From Phytopseudomonas flavescens (lineage in GTDB: Bacteria; Pseudomonadota; Gammaproteobacteria; Pseudomonadales; Pseudomonadaceae), in assembly GCF_900100535.1 (NCBI RefSeq), contig NZ_FNDG01000008.1, positions 62,001 to 126,000 of the forward strand: DNA of 64,000 nucleotides, read 5' to 3'. Positions 47,901 to 57,386 of this stretch are shown here, piece after piece. Numbering within the stretch: position 1 is the stretch's first letter; every line of letters starts with the position of its first letter. Under the pieces are notes generated by a model. It saw nothing but the letters and a program-made list of their open reading frames with translations, was not told the origin of the DNA and ran no database searches. The translations under genes and the position numbers were made by a program.

Positions 47901-50333
47901 ATGCTGGTGCCGCGTTTGCGCTTTTCTCCTCGACTCGCCTTGCGTTTCGGCATCGGCTGCCTCGCCGCCCCCTGCCTGCTGCTCGGCTCGCTTCCGAGCG
48001 TGGCACAGAGCGCCCTGCAGGCGCCAGGCAGCGGCGAAGACCAGCAACGCCATGCGTTCTCCATCGCCAGCCAACCGCTGGCCTCGGCGCTCGCTACCTT
48101 CGGCAGCCAACGGGGCATCCAGGTCAGTTTCGACGCGCGCCTTGCCGAAGGCCTGAACGCACCGGCGGTGCAGGGCAACTACAGCGAGCGGCAGGCGCTC
48201 GATCTGCTGTTGCAAGGCTCCGGCCTGGGCTGGACGCTCACCCCGGAACGCACCCTGCTGCTGTCCCCGCAGAACAGCAGCGGCTCGATGGCCCTGGCGC
48301 CGTCGACCATCAGCGCCAGCGGCGAGCACGAGTATGCCGATGGCCCGGTCAGCGGTTACCGCGCCACCCGCAGCGCCACTGGCAGCAAGACCGACAGCGC
48401 CCTGCGCGACATCCCGCAGTCCATCCAGGTGGTGCCCCGCCAGGTTCTCGAGGACCAGCAACTCAACCAGTTGGCCGACGCCCTGGTCAACGTCAGCAGC
48501 GTGCAGCGCGGCAACTCCCACGGTGGCTCCACCGAGAGCTTCGTGGTGCGCGGCTTCCACTCCCGTACCTACGCGGTCGACGGCATGCTGATGAACCCAC
48601 TTGTATCGCGCCCTGAAGTGATCAGCGATCTGGTCAACGTCGAACGCGTGGAAGTGCTCAAGGGCCCGGCCTCGGTGCTTTACGGCCAGGGCGACCCCGG
48701 CGGGCTGATCAACCTGGTGACCCGCAAACCGACGTTCACGCCGGAGACCCGGATCAAGGCCCAGGCCGGCAGCGAAGACTTCTACCGCCTGGAGGTCAAC
48801 GCCAGCGGCCCGCTGGACGAAGCGAAAACCCTGGCCGGGCGCATCGCCATCGCCGGGCAGACCGAAAGCAGCTTCCGCGATACCTTCCGCGACAACCGCC
48901 ACACCTACATCTCCCCTACGTTGCGCTGGGAGCCGTCCGAATACACCCGGGTCGATGGTGGCCTGGAGTACACCAACCAGACCAGCCAGTTCGACCGCGG
49001 CGTGATCCCGCAGAACGGCCGCATCAGCATGAAGCCGGAGCGCTTCCTGCACGAGCCCTGGTCCCACGACGACGCCAACAAGGTCGCAGCCTGGTGGCGT
49101 GTCGAGCATGACGTCAATGACTGGCTGACCCTGCGCCAGTCGACCCGCTGGGACGAGTCGGACAAACAGCGCTACGTCGTCGACCTACGCGACATGCGCG
49201 CCGACGGCCGCACTCTGCGCCGCCGCGCCACCGACGGCAAGGAAGCCGTACGCACTCTGGACATGCAGTTCGAGGCCATCGCCCGCTTCGCCACTGGCGG
49301 CCTGCAACACACGGCCCTGGTCGGCGTCGAATACCTCGACGGCGACCTGCATGCCGCCAGCGACCGTGCGCCGCTGGCCGATATCGATATCTACCAGCCG
49401 GTCTACGGTGCGGTGCCCGGCACATTCACCTACGGCGGCGGCTCGGAGTACGAGCTGGAAACCCAGAGCCTGTACCTGCAGGATCAGATCGACCTGAGCA
49501 GCCAGTGGAAACTGCTGGTCGGGGCTCGCTACGACAGCACCCGGCAGAAGAACCTGACCATCGAAGACGACTACAGCGAGGTTGCTAACAACCTCGATCC
49601 GGAAAAGGTCTCCCCGCGCATCGGCCTGGTCTACCAGCCCAGCGATCGGCTGTCGCTCTACGCAAGCTACAGCACCTCGTTCGTCCCTCAGGGCGATATC
49701 GATCGCTCGGGGCGGCCTCTGGACCCGGAGCAAGGCAAGCAGTTCGAAGTGGGCGCCAAGGTCGAGCTGATGCCACAGCGCCTGAGCGCCACGCTGGCGG
49801 CGTTCCAGTTGACCCGGGAAAACCTCGCCAGTACCGACCCGGAGATAGAGGATCGCGCCATCCAGACCGGCGAACAGCGCGTGCGTGGCGTCGAGCTGGA
49901 TATCGTCGGCGAACCGATGGACGGCTGGCACATCATCGCCAACGCCAGCGTGCTCAATGCCGAACTGACCCAGCACACGCCCAGCGCTGATTCACTGCTG
50001 CGTGAAGGCAACAAGCTGCAGGGCGTGCCCACCCTGAGCGGCTCGCTGTGGAGCAGCTACCAGTTGCAGTCCGGCAGCCTGAAGGGGTTGGGCTTCGGTG
50101 CCGGGGTGATCGCCGTGGGCGCCCGCGAGGGCAATCTGGAGAACAGCTACGACGTTTCCGGCTACACGCGCTTCGACGCCAGCCTGTTCTACGACCTCAG
50201 CGAACAGGTTCGCGTGTCGCTCAATGGACGCAACCTCACCGATCGCGAGTATCTGGAAACCGTCGCCTCCACCGATGGCAACTACTACGGCGAGCCGGCC
50301 TCGCTGCTGGCCACCCTCAGCGCGAAATTCTAG
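47901..50333 (+). CDS. TonB-dependent siderophore receptor with STN signalling domain
   Basis: The 810-residue outer-membrane protein has a signal peptide ending VAQS. An STN domain follows (about 50-105, FSIASQPLASALATFGSQRGIQVSFDARL) that signals to the FecR protein. The plug domain (RDIPQSIQVVPRQVLEDQQ) and a 22-strand barrel ending ATLSAKF complete it. It imports an iron-siderophore complex with TonB energy and also reports ligand. ATG 47901 has AAGGA 7 nt before it; the in-frame ATG 47886 has no such site. The ligand cannot be named. Confidence 0.93.
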   Translation: MLVPRLRFSPRLALRFGIGCLAAPCLLLGSLPSVAQSALQAPGSGEDQQRHAFSIASQPLASALATFGSQRGIQVSFDARLAEGLNAPAVQGNYSERQALDLLLQGSGLGWTLTPERTLLLSPQNSSGSMALAPSTISASGEHEYADGPVSGYRATRSATGSKTDSALRDIPQSIQVVPRQVLEDQQLNQLADALVNVSSVQRGNSHGGSTESFVVRGFHSRTYAVDGMLMNPLVSRPEVISDLVNVERVEVLKGPASVLYGQGDPGGLINLVTRKPTFTPETRIKAQAGSEDFYRLEVNASGPLDEAKTLAGRIAIAGQTESSFRDTFRDNRHTYISPTLRWEPSEYTRVDGGLEYTNQTSQFDRGVIPQNGRISMKPERFLHEPWSHDDANKVAAWWRVEHDVNDWLTLRQSTRWDESDKQRYVVDLRDMRADGRTLRRRATDGKEAVRTLDMQFEAIARFATGGLQHTALVGVEYLDGDLHAASDRAPLADIDIYQPVYGAVPGTFTYGGGSEYELETQSLYLQDQIDLSSQWKLLVGARYDSTRQKNLTIEDDYSEVANNLDPEKVSPRIGLVYQPSDRLSLYASYSTSFVPQGDIDRSGRPLDPEQGKQFEVGAKVELMPQRLSATLAAFQLTRENLASTDPEIEDRAIQTGEQRVRGVELDIVGEPMDGWHIIANASVLNAELTQHTPSADSLLREGNKLQGVPTLSGSLWSSYQLQSGSLKGLGFGAGVIAVGAREGNLENSYDVSGYTRFDASLFYDLSEQVRVSLNGRNLTDREYLETVASTDGNYYGEPASLLATLSAKF

Positions 50334-50335
50334 CC

Positions 50336-51388
50336 ATGCACGACACCTTCACGGCCCGGGAGCTGGCCGCGGCGTACGGGCGGGTGCTGCACAAGCGTCT
50401 GCTGATCTGCGCGGCACTGCTGGTGGCGGTGTTCATCAGCCTGGTGCTGGATATCGCCATCGGCTCCACGCTGTTTTCGCCTGGTGAAGTGCTGGGTGCG
50501 CTGTTCACACCCCAGACGGTGGATATCGACACGCAGGTGATCGTCCGCGAACTGCGTCTGCCCTTCGCGTTGATGGCGGTGCTGGTCGGCGTGGCCCTCT
50601 CGCTGGCCGGTGCGGAAATGCAGACGGTGCTGGGTAATCCCCTGGCCGATCCCTTCACCCTCGGTCTGTCCTCCGCCGCCTCGCTCGGAGCGGCGCTGGC
50701 CATCGTCCTCAACCTGGGCATGCCCGGTGTACCGGATAGTGCCCTGGTGACCCTGAACGCCTTCTTCTTCGCCTTCGCCTCGGTGCTCCTGCTACAGGGC
50801 GTCGCGCGCCTGGCTGGCGGCGTGCAGACCCTGCTGCTGTTCGGTATCGCCCTGGTGTTCTGCTACAACGCGCTGGTCGCCCTGTTGCAATACATCGCCG
50901 CACCCGACGCCCTGCAACAACTGGTGTTCTGGAGCCTCGGCAGCCTGACCCGCTCCAGCTGGCCTGCCGTGCAGACCCTCGCCCTGATGGTGGTGCTGAC
51001 CATTCCCTTCAGCCTGCGCGCGGCCTGGCCACTGACAGCCCTGCGCCTCGGCGAGGAGCGTGCGCTGACCCTGGGTATCGATGTCGGCCGCCTGCGTTTC
51101 GGCTCGCTGCTGCGCATCAGCCTGCTGGCCGCCACGGCGGTGGCCTTCGTCGGCACCATCGGTTTCATCGGCCTGGTCGGCCCGCATATCGCACGCCTGC
51201 TGATCGGCGAGGATCACCGCTTCTTCCTGCCGGTCAGCGCGCTGGTCGGTGCACTGGTGATGTCCCTCGCCTCGATCGCCAGCAAGCTGGTGATTGCTGG
51301 CGTGATCCTGCCGGTGGGTATCGTCACCGCACTGATCGGCGTGCCGCTGTTCATGACGCTGCTGCTGCGCCAGGGGCGGCGCCCATGA
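50336..51388 (+). CDS. FecCD-type iron-siderophore ABC permease
   Basis: The 350-residue BtuC/FecCD permease has about nine membrane helices. Family marks are RELRLPFALMAVLVGVALSLAGAEMQTVLGNPLADPFTLGLSSAASLGAA-type helices 2-3 and GTIGFIGLVGPHIARLLIGEDHRFFLP near 270. Only one permease gene is present, so it acts as a homodimer. It starts 2 nt after the receptor stop. Confidence 0.92.
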   Translation: MHDTFTARELAAAYGRVLHKRLLICAALLVAVFISLVLDIAIGSTLFSPGEVLGALFTPQTVDIDTQVIVRELRLPFALMAVLVGVALSLAGAEMQTVLGNPLADPFTLGLSSAASLGAALAIVLNLGMPGVPDSALVTLNAFFFAFASVLLLQGVARLAGGVQTLLLFGIALVFCYNALVALLQYIAAPDALQQLVFWSLGSLTRSSWPAVQTLALMVVLTIPFSLRAAWPLTALRLGEERALTLGIDVGRLRFGSLLRISLLAATAVAFVGTIGFIGLVGPHIARLLIGEDHRFFLPVSALVGALVMSLASIASKLVIAGVILPVGIVTALIGVPLFMTLLLRQGRRP

Positions 51389-52155
51389 CTGCGCCAGCCC
51401 TGACGATTGCCGGGCTGCAGGTGCACTGCCGTGGCACGCAGATTCTCCATGGCATTGATCTGCCCGCCATTGAGCCGGGGACGCTGGTGGCGCTGGTCGG
51501 CCCCAATGGCGCCGGCAAGTCCACGCTGCTACGCAGCCTGGCAGGGCTGCTGCCCACGACCGGCAGCCTGCTCCTGGGCGAGCTGGACCTGCTGCGCTGC
51601 TCGCGCCGCGAGCGCGCGCAGCAGATGGGTTTCATGCCCCAGCAATTGCCCGACGGTATCGCCATGAGCGTACTGGAAACCCTGCTCGGCGCCCTGCATG
51701 CCGGCCAGACCGGTCACACGCCGGGCGCCATGCAGCGAGCCCATGGCGTGCTGGAGCAGCTTGGCATCGTGCACCTGGCCATGCGCCCGCTCGAGCAGTT
51801 GTCCGGTGGTCAGCGACAACTGGTGAGCCTGGCTCAGGCGATGATTCGCGAGCCATCGCTGCTGCTCGACGAACCCACCAGCGCCCTCGATCTGCACCAC
51901 CAGAACCGGGTGATGGGCACTGTGCGCGGTCTTGCCGACCAGGGCCGAATCGTCGTCGTGGTGCTGCATGACCTGGCCCTCGCCGCGCGCTGGGCAGATC
52001 GCCTGGTGGTGCTCGCCAACGGCCGCGTGCAGGCCAGCGGCAGCCCACAACGGACGCTCACTCCGGCGCTGCTGGCGGAGGTCTACAAGGTCGATGCACG
52101 GGTCGAAACCTGTAGCCGTGGCCACCTGCAAATTGCCGTGGATGCTTCGCTGTGA
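51385..52155 (+). CDS. FecE-type ABC ATPase
   Basis: The 256-residue ATPase has Walker A GPNGAGKS near 39, Q-loop MGFMPQQLPD, signature LSGGQRQLVSLAQAM near 140 and Walker [14 protein letters not shown] near 158, then the H-loop VLHDLALAARWAD. It overlaps the permease by 4 nt and the binding protein by 1 nt. Confidence 0.92.
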   Translation: MTAPALTIAGLQVHCRGTQILHGIDLPAIEPGTLVALVGPNGAGKSTLLRSLAGLLPTTGSLLLGELDLLRCSRRERAQQMGFMPQQLPDGIAMSVLETLLGALHAGQTGHTPGAMQRAHGVLEQLGIVHLAMRPLEQLSGGQRQLVSLAQAMIREPSLLLDEPTSALDLHHQNRVMGTVRGLADQGRIVVVVLHDLALAARWADRLVVLANGRVQASGSPQRTLTPALLAEVYKVDARVETCSRGHLQIAVDASL

Positions 52156-53288
52156 TGCTTCGTGCTGCGCTGGCGGTGATCCTGCTGCTGACAGGCGCTG
52201 CCGTCCTCGCCGATGACTATCCACGCACCGTGATCGACCTCGCCGGCCGTGAGGTGCGCATCGAGGCACCGCCGCAGCGGATCCTGCTGCAGGACAGCAA
52301 TGACCTGCTGGCCCTGGCCATTCTCGAGCGTGAAGCGCCACTGGCCCGCGTGGTGGCCTTCAATAACAACCTGCGCGGCTCGGATCCCAGCCTCTGGCAA
52401 CTGCTGGTGGAACGCTGGCCAGCTGCCGCCCAGATACCGACACTGGGCTTTTCCTCCGCCGGGGATGTGGATATCGAGCGCGTCATTCGCCTTCACCCGG
52501 ACTTGCTGGTGGTGCGTCTGGAGGCCAGGCCGGCCGTGGAAAACAGCGTGCTTGGCAGCCTGCTCGAACGCCTGGGCATCCCGTTGATCTACGTCGACAG
52601 CCAGGATGACCCGCTGCGCAACGTACCGCGCAGCCTGTTGCTGCTCGGAGACGTACTGAATCGCCAGGCTCGCGCACGGGCCTACGTCGACGCCTATCAG
52701 GCAAAACTCCACGACTTGCAGCGACGCAGCGGTGACCTCCCCAAACCCCGGGTGTTCATCGAAGCCCGAGCGGGCCAGGCCGGCAGCGGTAGCTGTTGTC
52801 ATACCCAGGGCGACAAGGGCTGGGGGGCGCTGGTCAAGGCGCTCGGCGCGACCAATCTGGGCTCGCGGCTGCTGCTTGGCGACTCCGGAGACGTCGCCCT
52901 GGAGATGCTTATCCGCAGCAAACCGGATCATTACGTGATGACCGGCACTCAGCGCCTGCGTGAAGGCGTGGGTGCTTTGCCGCTCGGCTATCGTGCCGAC
53001 CCAGGCGCCGTGCAGGATCATCTTCACCGCCTGCTGCAACGGCCGGGCTTCGAGCGCATCCGCCAGGCGCCGAACCACTGCGTCCACGGCCTTTACCATC
53101 AGTTCTACAACAGCATGTTCAACGTCATCGGCGTCGAATACCTGGCCAGCATGCTCTGGCCGCAAGCCTTCGCCGACCTCGATGAGGAGGCCAGCTATCG
53201 CGCCTGGATCGCTCGCTTCACCGAACTACCCGACGCGCCACTGGTATTCTCCGCCCGCCACTGCGGCATCGATGAGGCAACCCCATGA
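52155..53288 (+). CDS. Periplasmic iron-siderophore-type binding protein
   Basis: The 377-residue protein has a signal peptide cleaved near AVLA-DD and a FecB/TroA-like fold (RTVIDLAGREVRIEAPPQRILLQDSNDLLALA). An unusual adjacent Cys pair plus His occurs in the middle (GSGSCCHTQGDKGWG), and two more Cys lie at the C-terminus (NHCVHG, ARHCGID). ATG 52155 is directly preceded by an in-frame GTG. It is the periplasmic part of the FecCD/FecE system. Confidence 0.85.
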   Translation: MLRAALAVILLLTGAAVLADDYPRTVIDLAGREVRIEAPPQRILLQDSNDLLALAILEREAPLARVVAFNNNLRGSDPSLWQLLVERWPAAAQIPTLGFSSAGDVDIERVIRLHPDLLVVRLEARPAVENSVLGSLLERLGIPLIYVDSQDDPLRNVPRSLLLLGDVLNRQARARAYVDAYQAKLHDLQRRSGDLPKPRVFIEARAGQAGSGSCCHTQGDKGWGALVKALGATNLGSRLLLGDSGDVALEMLIRSKPDHYVMTGTQRLREGVGALPLGYRADPGAVQDHLHRLLQRPGFERIRQAPNHCVHGLYHQFYNSMFNVIGVEYLASMLWPQAFADLDEEASYRAWIARFTELPDAPLVFSARHCGIDEATP

Positions 53289-53674
53289 AAACCCTGCTGA
53301 GCACCCTGCGCGCCTGGGCCAAGGCGCTCAAACGTCAGATCATCCTGCTCTGGCTCTGCTGCCGTCAGCCAGACATGCCCTGGCCAGCCAAGCTGCTGGG
53401 CATCGCCGTGGTGCTGTATGCCGTCAGCCCGGTGGACCTGATCCCGGATTTCATTCCGGTGCTCGGCCTGCTCGACGACTTGCTGCTGTTGCCGCTGGGC
53501 ATCGCTCTGGCCGTGCGCCTGACGCCTGCCGAGTTGATCCAGCGTTGTCGCCCGCAAGCCGAACGCCTGGCCGACACGCGCATCGGCGGGCGTGGTCGCT
53601 GGGTGGCGGCGGCAAGCATCGTGGCGCTCTGGGTGCTGCTCGCAGCACTGGTCTGGCGCGGGCTTCGGGGATGA
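53285..53674 (+). CDS. YkvA/DUF1232-family protein
   Basis: The 129-residue protein contains the DUF1232 core YAVSPVDLIPDFIPVLGLLDDLLLLPLGI at about 44-72 and a C-terminal membrane helix (ASIVALWVLLAALVW). Function unknown. Its 4-nt overlap with the binding-protein gene places it in the iron operon, an unusual partner. Confidence 0.85.
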   Translation: MKTLLSTLRAWAKALKRQIILLWLCCRQPDMPWPAKLLGIAVVLYAVSPVDLIPDFIPVLGLLDDLLLLPLGIALAVRLTPAELIQRCRPQAERLADTRIGGRGRWVAAASIVALWVLLAALVWRGLRG

Positions 53675-54030
53675 CAACGATCAGATGAAGAGCAGGGCCG
53701 GCGCCTCGGCAGGCGGGCTGGCAGTTGGACGATAAGTAAGGCATTGGCAGCGGCCATGAAACACGTCATCGGGTGTGACTGACTTTATTCGCCCCAAAAA
53801 GAAAACCCCGCCGAGGCGGGGTTTTTCAGTCTGTATCCTGACATCCTTGATCAGCGCGCCATCCTGGCAGCGTCCCACGTATCCCTGTCTGCTTCATTGC
53901 GCTTCCTGCGCTAAGTCCTTGAAGTAAAGATTACGCTTCGCCTGCAAATGCCAATAGTGGCTAAAGGCAGAACTGCGTGTAAGCATTGGCCTACACGCTG
54001 AAGGCCAACGACAGCGCGGACCACACCCCG
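53675..54030. other. Intergenic region between convergent genes
   Basis: The 356-bp gap separates the YkvA-like gene (plus) from the acyl-CoA dehydrogenase (minus). Apart from the terminator at 53802-53826, I see no gene or repeat. Confidence 0.5.
53802..53826. terminator. Bidirectional rho-independent terminator
   Basis: AAAACCCCGC and GCGGGGTTTTT pair around a CGAG loop. It has T-runs on both strands and can end the iron operon and anything reading from the minus side. Confidence 0.9.
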
Positions 54031-55809
54031 TCAGAACTGCTCGGCATCGAGCAGGTACAGGCTTTCGCTGCCAGCGCTCACCGACGCACTCAGGGAATGG
54101 ATGCGTGGCAGCAGGCGAGCGAAGTAGAAACGCGCGGTGCCCAGCTTGCTGGCGTAGAAATCCTCCTGCCCTTCCTTACCCAGTGCCGCCTTGGCCATCA
54201 TTGCCCACATGTAGGCGTAGGCGGTGTAACCGAACAGGTGCAGGTACTCCACCGAGGCCGCGCCGATCTCGTTGGGGTTGCTCCGTGCGCGCTCGAGCAG
54301 TGCCGTGGTTTGCGCCTCCAGGATGGCGACCGCAGCCAGCAGCGGCTCGCTGAACTCGGCAGGCGGAGCATCCGCAGCGCTGGCGAAGCCACGGATCTCA
54401 TCGGTGAAATGCCGGGAGAAGGCGCCACCACTGCCAACCACCTTGCGACCGACCAGATCCAGCGCCTGGATACCATTGGTGCCTTCGTAGATCTGCGTGA
54501 TGCGGCAGTCGCGAACCAGTTGCTCCTGGCCCCACTCCCGCACGTAGCCATGCCCACCGAACACCTGCTGGCCGTGAAGGGTGGTTTCCAGGCCGAGATC
54601 GGTCAGGAACGCCTTGGCTACCGGAGTCAGCAGCGCCACCAGTTCTTCGGCGCGCTGGCGGGTGATCGGATCTTCGCTGAACTTGGCGGTGTCGAGCTGC
54701 ATCGCGACATAACTGGAAAAAGCGCGCCCGCCCTCGTTGAGCGCCTTCATGGTCAGCAACATACGGCGCACGTCCGGATGGACGATGATCGGGTCGGCCG
54801 CCTTGTCCTTGGCCACGGCACCAGTTGGCGCACGGCTCTGGATACGCTCGCGGGCATATTCGATGGCGCTCTGGTAGGAACGCTCACCGGTCGACAGCCC
54901 CTGGATGCCGACCCCCAGTCGCTCGTAATTCATCATGGTGAACATGGCGGCCAGGCCGCGGTTCGGCGCGTCGATGATGTAACCGGTGGCACCATCGAAG
55001 TTCATTACACAGGTGCTCGATGCCTTGATGCCCATCTTGTGCTCGATGGAGCCACAGGACAGCGCATTGCGCTCGCCCAGCGAGCCATCGGCATTGACCA
55101 GGAACTTGGGCACCAGAAACAGCGAAATGCCCTTGGGCCCGGCCGGTGCATCGGGCAGCTTGGCCAGTACCAGGTGAATGATGTTCTCGGTCAGGTCGTG
55201 TTCGCCACCGGTGATGAAGATCTTGGTGCCGCTGACGGTGTAGCTGCCATCGGCCCGAGGCTCGGCCTTGGTACGGATGATGCCCAGGTCGGTGCCGGCA
55301 TGGGGTTCGGTCAGGCACATGGAACCGGCCCAGACGCCGGCATACAGGTTCGGCAGATAAGCCTGCTTCAGCTCTTCGCTGGCGTGCGCGTTGATCGACA
55401 GGCAGGCCCCGGCAGTCAGCATCGGATACAGGCCGAAAGACAAGCTGGACGCGTTGACCATTTCCTCGACCTGGGCGGAAATCACCTTGGGCATGCCCAT
55501 GCCGCCGAACCGGGGATCACCGCCCACGCCGACCCAGCCGCCCTCGGCGTACGCCTTGTAAGCATCGATAAAGCCGGCTGGCGTGGTGACCACGCCGTCG
55601 GCCCAGGAGCAGCCCTCTTCATCGCTGGCGCGATTGAGTGGGGCGATCAGGCCCGCGGTGATCTTGCCGGCCTCCTCGAGGATCGCATTGGCGGTGTCCT
55701 CATCGACGACCTCCGCCAGGGCAGGCAATTGCGCCCACAGTTTGGAGACCTGGAGGACCTCGTTGAGCACGAAGCGCATGTCACGCAGGGGAGCTTTGTA
55801 ATCGGCCAT
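54031..55809 (-). CDS. Acyl-CoA dehydrogenase, large FadE-type
   Basis: The 592-residue flavoenzyme catalyses the first step of beta-oxidation. It has an extended N-terminus (DYKAPLRDMRFVLNEVLQ), the FAD/substrate segments MCLTEPHAGTDLG near 160 and KIFITGGEHD near 190, and the catalytic region QIYEGTNGIQALDLVGRK near 430 containing the base Glu. A C-terminal acyl-CoA dehydrogenase extension follows. It belongs to the Pseudomonas long/medium-chain type near bio genes (PA0506-PA0508 region by memory). Chain-length range unknown. Confidence 0.93.
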   Translation of the reverse strand: MADYKAPLRDMRFVLNEVLQVSKLWAQLPALAEVVDEDTANAILEEAGKITAGLIAPLNRASDEEGCSWADGVVTTPAGFIDAYKAYAEGGWVGVGGDPRFGGMGMPKVISAQVEEMVNASSLSFGLYPMLTAGACLSINAHASEELKQAYLPNLYAGVWAGSMCLTEPHAGTDLGIIRTKAEPRADGSYTVSGTKIFITGGEHDLTENIIHLVLAKLPDAPAGPKGISLFLVPKFLVNADGSLGERNALSCGSIEHKMGIKASSTCVMNFDGATGYIIDAPNRGLAAMFTMMNYERLGVGIQGLSTGERSYQSAIEYARERIQSRAPTGAVAKDKAADPIIVHPDVRRMLLTMKALNEGGRAFSSYVAMQLDTAKFSEDPITRQRAEELVALLTPVAKAFLTDLGLETTLHGQQVFGGHGYVREWGQEQLVRDCRITQIYEGTNGIQALDLVGRKVVGSGGAFSRHFTDEIRGFASAADAPPAEFSEPLLAAVAILEAQTTALLERARSNPNEIGAASVEYLHLFGYTAYAYMWAMMAKAALGKEGQEDFYASKLGTARFYFARLLPRIHSLSASVSAGSESLYLLDAEQF

Positions 55810-55915
55810 GGGAAGTCCTCGGTAGCACGTTCAGAAGCCGAGTCTAGCCCAACAACTTTTCAGACACATAGGGTCGTGTCGTGACCGGTCAGCCACTGAT
55901 CGATCACACAGACAA

Positions 55916-57205
55916 TCAGCCGCGCTCGGCCTTCAACTTGACTGCGCCGCGCCGCTGAACCTGACTGCTCACGCAATTGCGCCCTGCGCTCTTGGCACCA
56001 TAGAGGGCTTTGTCGGCAGCCTTGAGAACCTCCTCCACACTGCGCTGCTCCTCGCCACGCTGAGCCACCCCGATACTCACCGTCACGGAGACATGGGTGG
56101 CGGCGGAACCCCGGCGGCGCTGACGCCCCAACTGGTCATCGCTCGGGCGCTGCTGGCCATCGCGCAACTGAATCCGGTAGCGCTCGACGGTCTGGCGTAT
56201 CGCTTCCAGATGCGGCAGGCACTGTTCGATGGTCTTGCCGGGAAACACCAGGGTGAATTCCTCTCCGCCATAGCGGTAGACCTTGCCACCGCCGCCGACC
56301 CTGCGCAGCTGACTGGCGACCACACGCAGCACCTGATCACCGACATCATGACCGTGGGTATCGTTGAATTTCTTGAAGTGGTCGACATCTGCCATGGCGA
56401 GTACGTAACTGCGCCCCAAGCGCTGCAGTCGCTCGTTAAGCGCACGCCGACCCGGCAACCCGGTGAGCTCGTCTCGGAAGGCCATCTGGTAGGCCTCGTG
56501 CGCCACACCGACAACGATCATCAGCATCACCACGCTGGACATCACCTGCAGCGCGTGAGGCTGGATGAAGGTATTGGGCAGCATCCACAACAGGGCGATC
56601 ACGCCGACGCACTGCACCGCATGTACCGGGCGTGGCGTGCGCAGGTACTGCGCCAGCAGTGCGACGATGACCAGCAGGAACAGCGGATAGGCCAGTTGCA
56701 CGAGGCTCATCCACTCGGCGTGCAGGGCGGGCCAGCGGATCACCGACAACCACTGCTCGAGCGCCTGCGGATAGCGTCGCGCAAGCGCCGCGGCCACGGC
56801 ACAAACTGCCAGCAGCACCGCAAGGCGGGCGACCAGATCCTGGATCAGGTGGGTGCGCTCGCGCCACAGGGCGAACAACCCGTAGAGCGTGGGCAGCAAC
56901 AGGCTGCAGAGGTGAAAGACCAGCGCCGCGTCGTCACGTACCTGACCGAAGGTTCGGTAATGGTCGGCCTGTTCGTCGAGCACGAAATACCCCAGGTAGA
57001 GCACCAGCAGCAGGAACAGCTCGCGCTGCCGGCCATAGACCATGCAGAACGTGCCACCCAGCAGCAGCAACAGGGTCGGCAAGACATTGAAAAGTGACGT
57101 GAAGAAGTCGGTCAGATTCGGCAAGGTCGCGGCCAGCAATCCGCCACCGAGCAGCAGCAACGCTGGCAGGAAGTGTCCCAAGCGCAAGGCGGTTAGGCGC
57201 GACAA
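55916..57205 (-). CDS. Membrane-bound diguanylate cyclase (GGDEF)
   Basis: The 429-residue protein has six or seven membrane helices in residues 10-235 and a GGDEF domain from about 243. The active motif reads GGEEF (313-317), with MADVDHFKKFNDTHGHDVGDQVL and SIGVA. No RxxD inhibitory site precedes the motif (LRRVGGGGKVYRY), so product inhibition may be absent. An extra Arg/Gln-rich loop (QQRPSDDQLGRQRRRG) is inserted late. Translation starts at TTG 57205, with GGAG 6 nt before. It makes cyclic di-GMP in response to an unknown signal. Confidence 0.92.
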   Translation of the reverse strand: MSRLTALRLGHFLPALLLLGGGLLAATLPNLTDFFTSLFNVLPTLLLLLGGTFCMVYGRQRELFLLLVLYLGYFVLDEQADHYRTFGQVRDDAALVFHLCSLLLPTLYGLFALWRERTHLIQDLVARLAVLLAVCAVAAALARRYPQALEQWLSVIRWPALHAEWMSLVQLAYPLFLLVIVALLAQYLRTPRPVHAVQCVGVIALLWMLPNTFIQPHALQVMSSVVMLMIVVGVAHEAYQMAFRDELTGLPGRRALNERLQRLGRSYVLAMADVDHFKKFNDTHGHDVGDQVLRVVASQLRRVGGGGKVYRYGGEEFTLVFPGKTIEQCLPHLEAIRQTVERYRIQLRDGQQRPSDDQLGRQRRRGSAATHVSVTVSIGVAQRGEEQRSVEEVLKAADKALYGAKSAGRNCVSSQVQRRGAVKLKAERG

Positions 57206-57340
57206 GACGAGCTCCGCAATGACCAGAAAGAGACTGGCATTCTGCCTGTATTTGGTCAGCTACGCACGAGATCCGAGCATCTCACCACTGCAGGTCGTGC
57301 CGCAGTACCTCAGCCGATACCAGCCCGGAAGACAGACATA

Positions 57341-57368
57341 AAAAACCGCGACCCACTGGGCCGCGGTT
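57341..57368 (-). terminator. Terminator of the second acyl-CoA dehydrogenase gene
   Basis: On the minus strand AACCGCG and CGCGGTT flank an inner GGG/CCC stem and are followed by TTTTTATG. It lies 18 nt after the stop codon. Confidence 0.8.
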
Positions 57369-57386
57369 CTTGCAACGCATGGGCAA

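Noticed and set aside
53986..55884. Long open frame (632 codons) on the plus strand
   Set aside because: It is antisense to the acyl-CoA dehydrogenase and lacks any domain or start signal.
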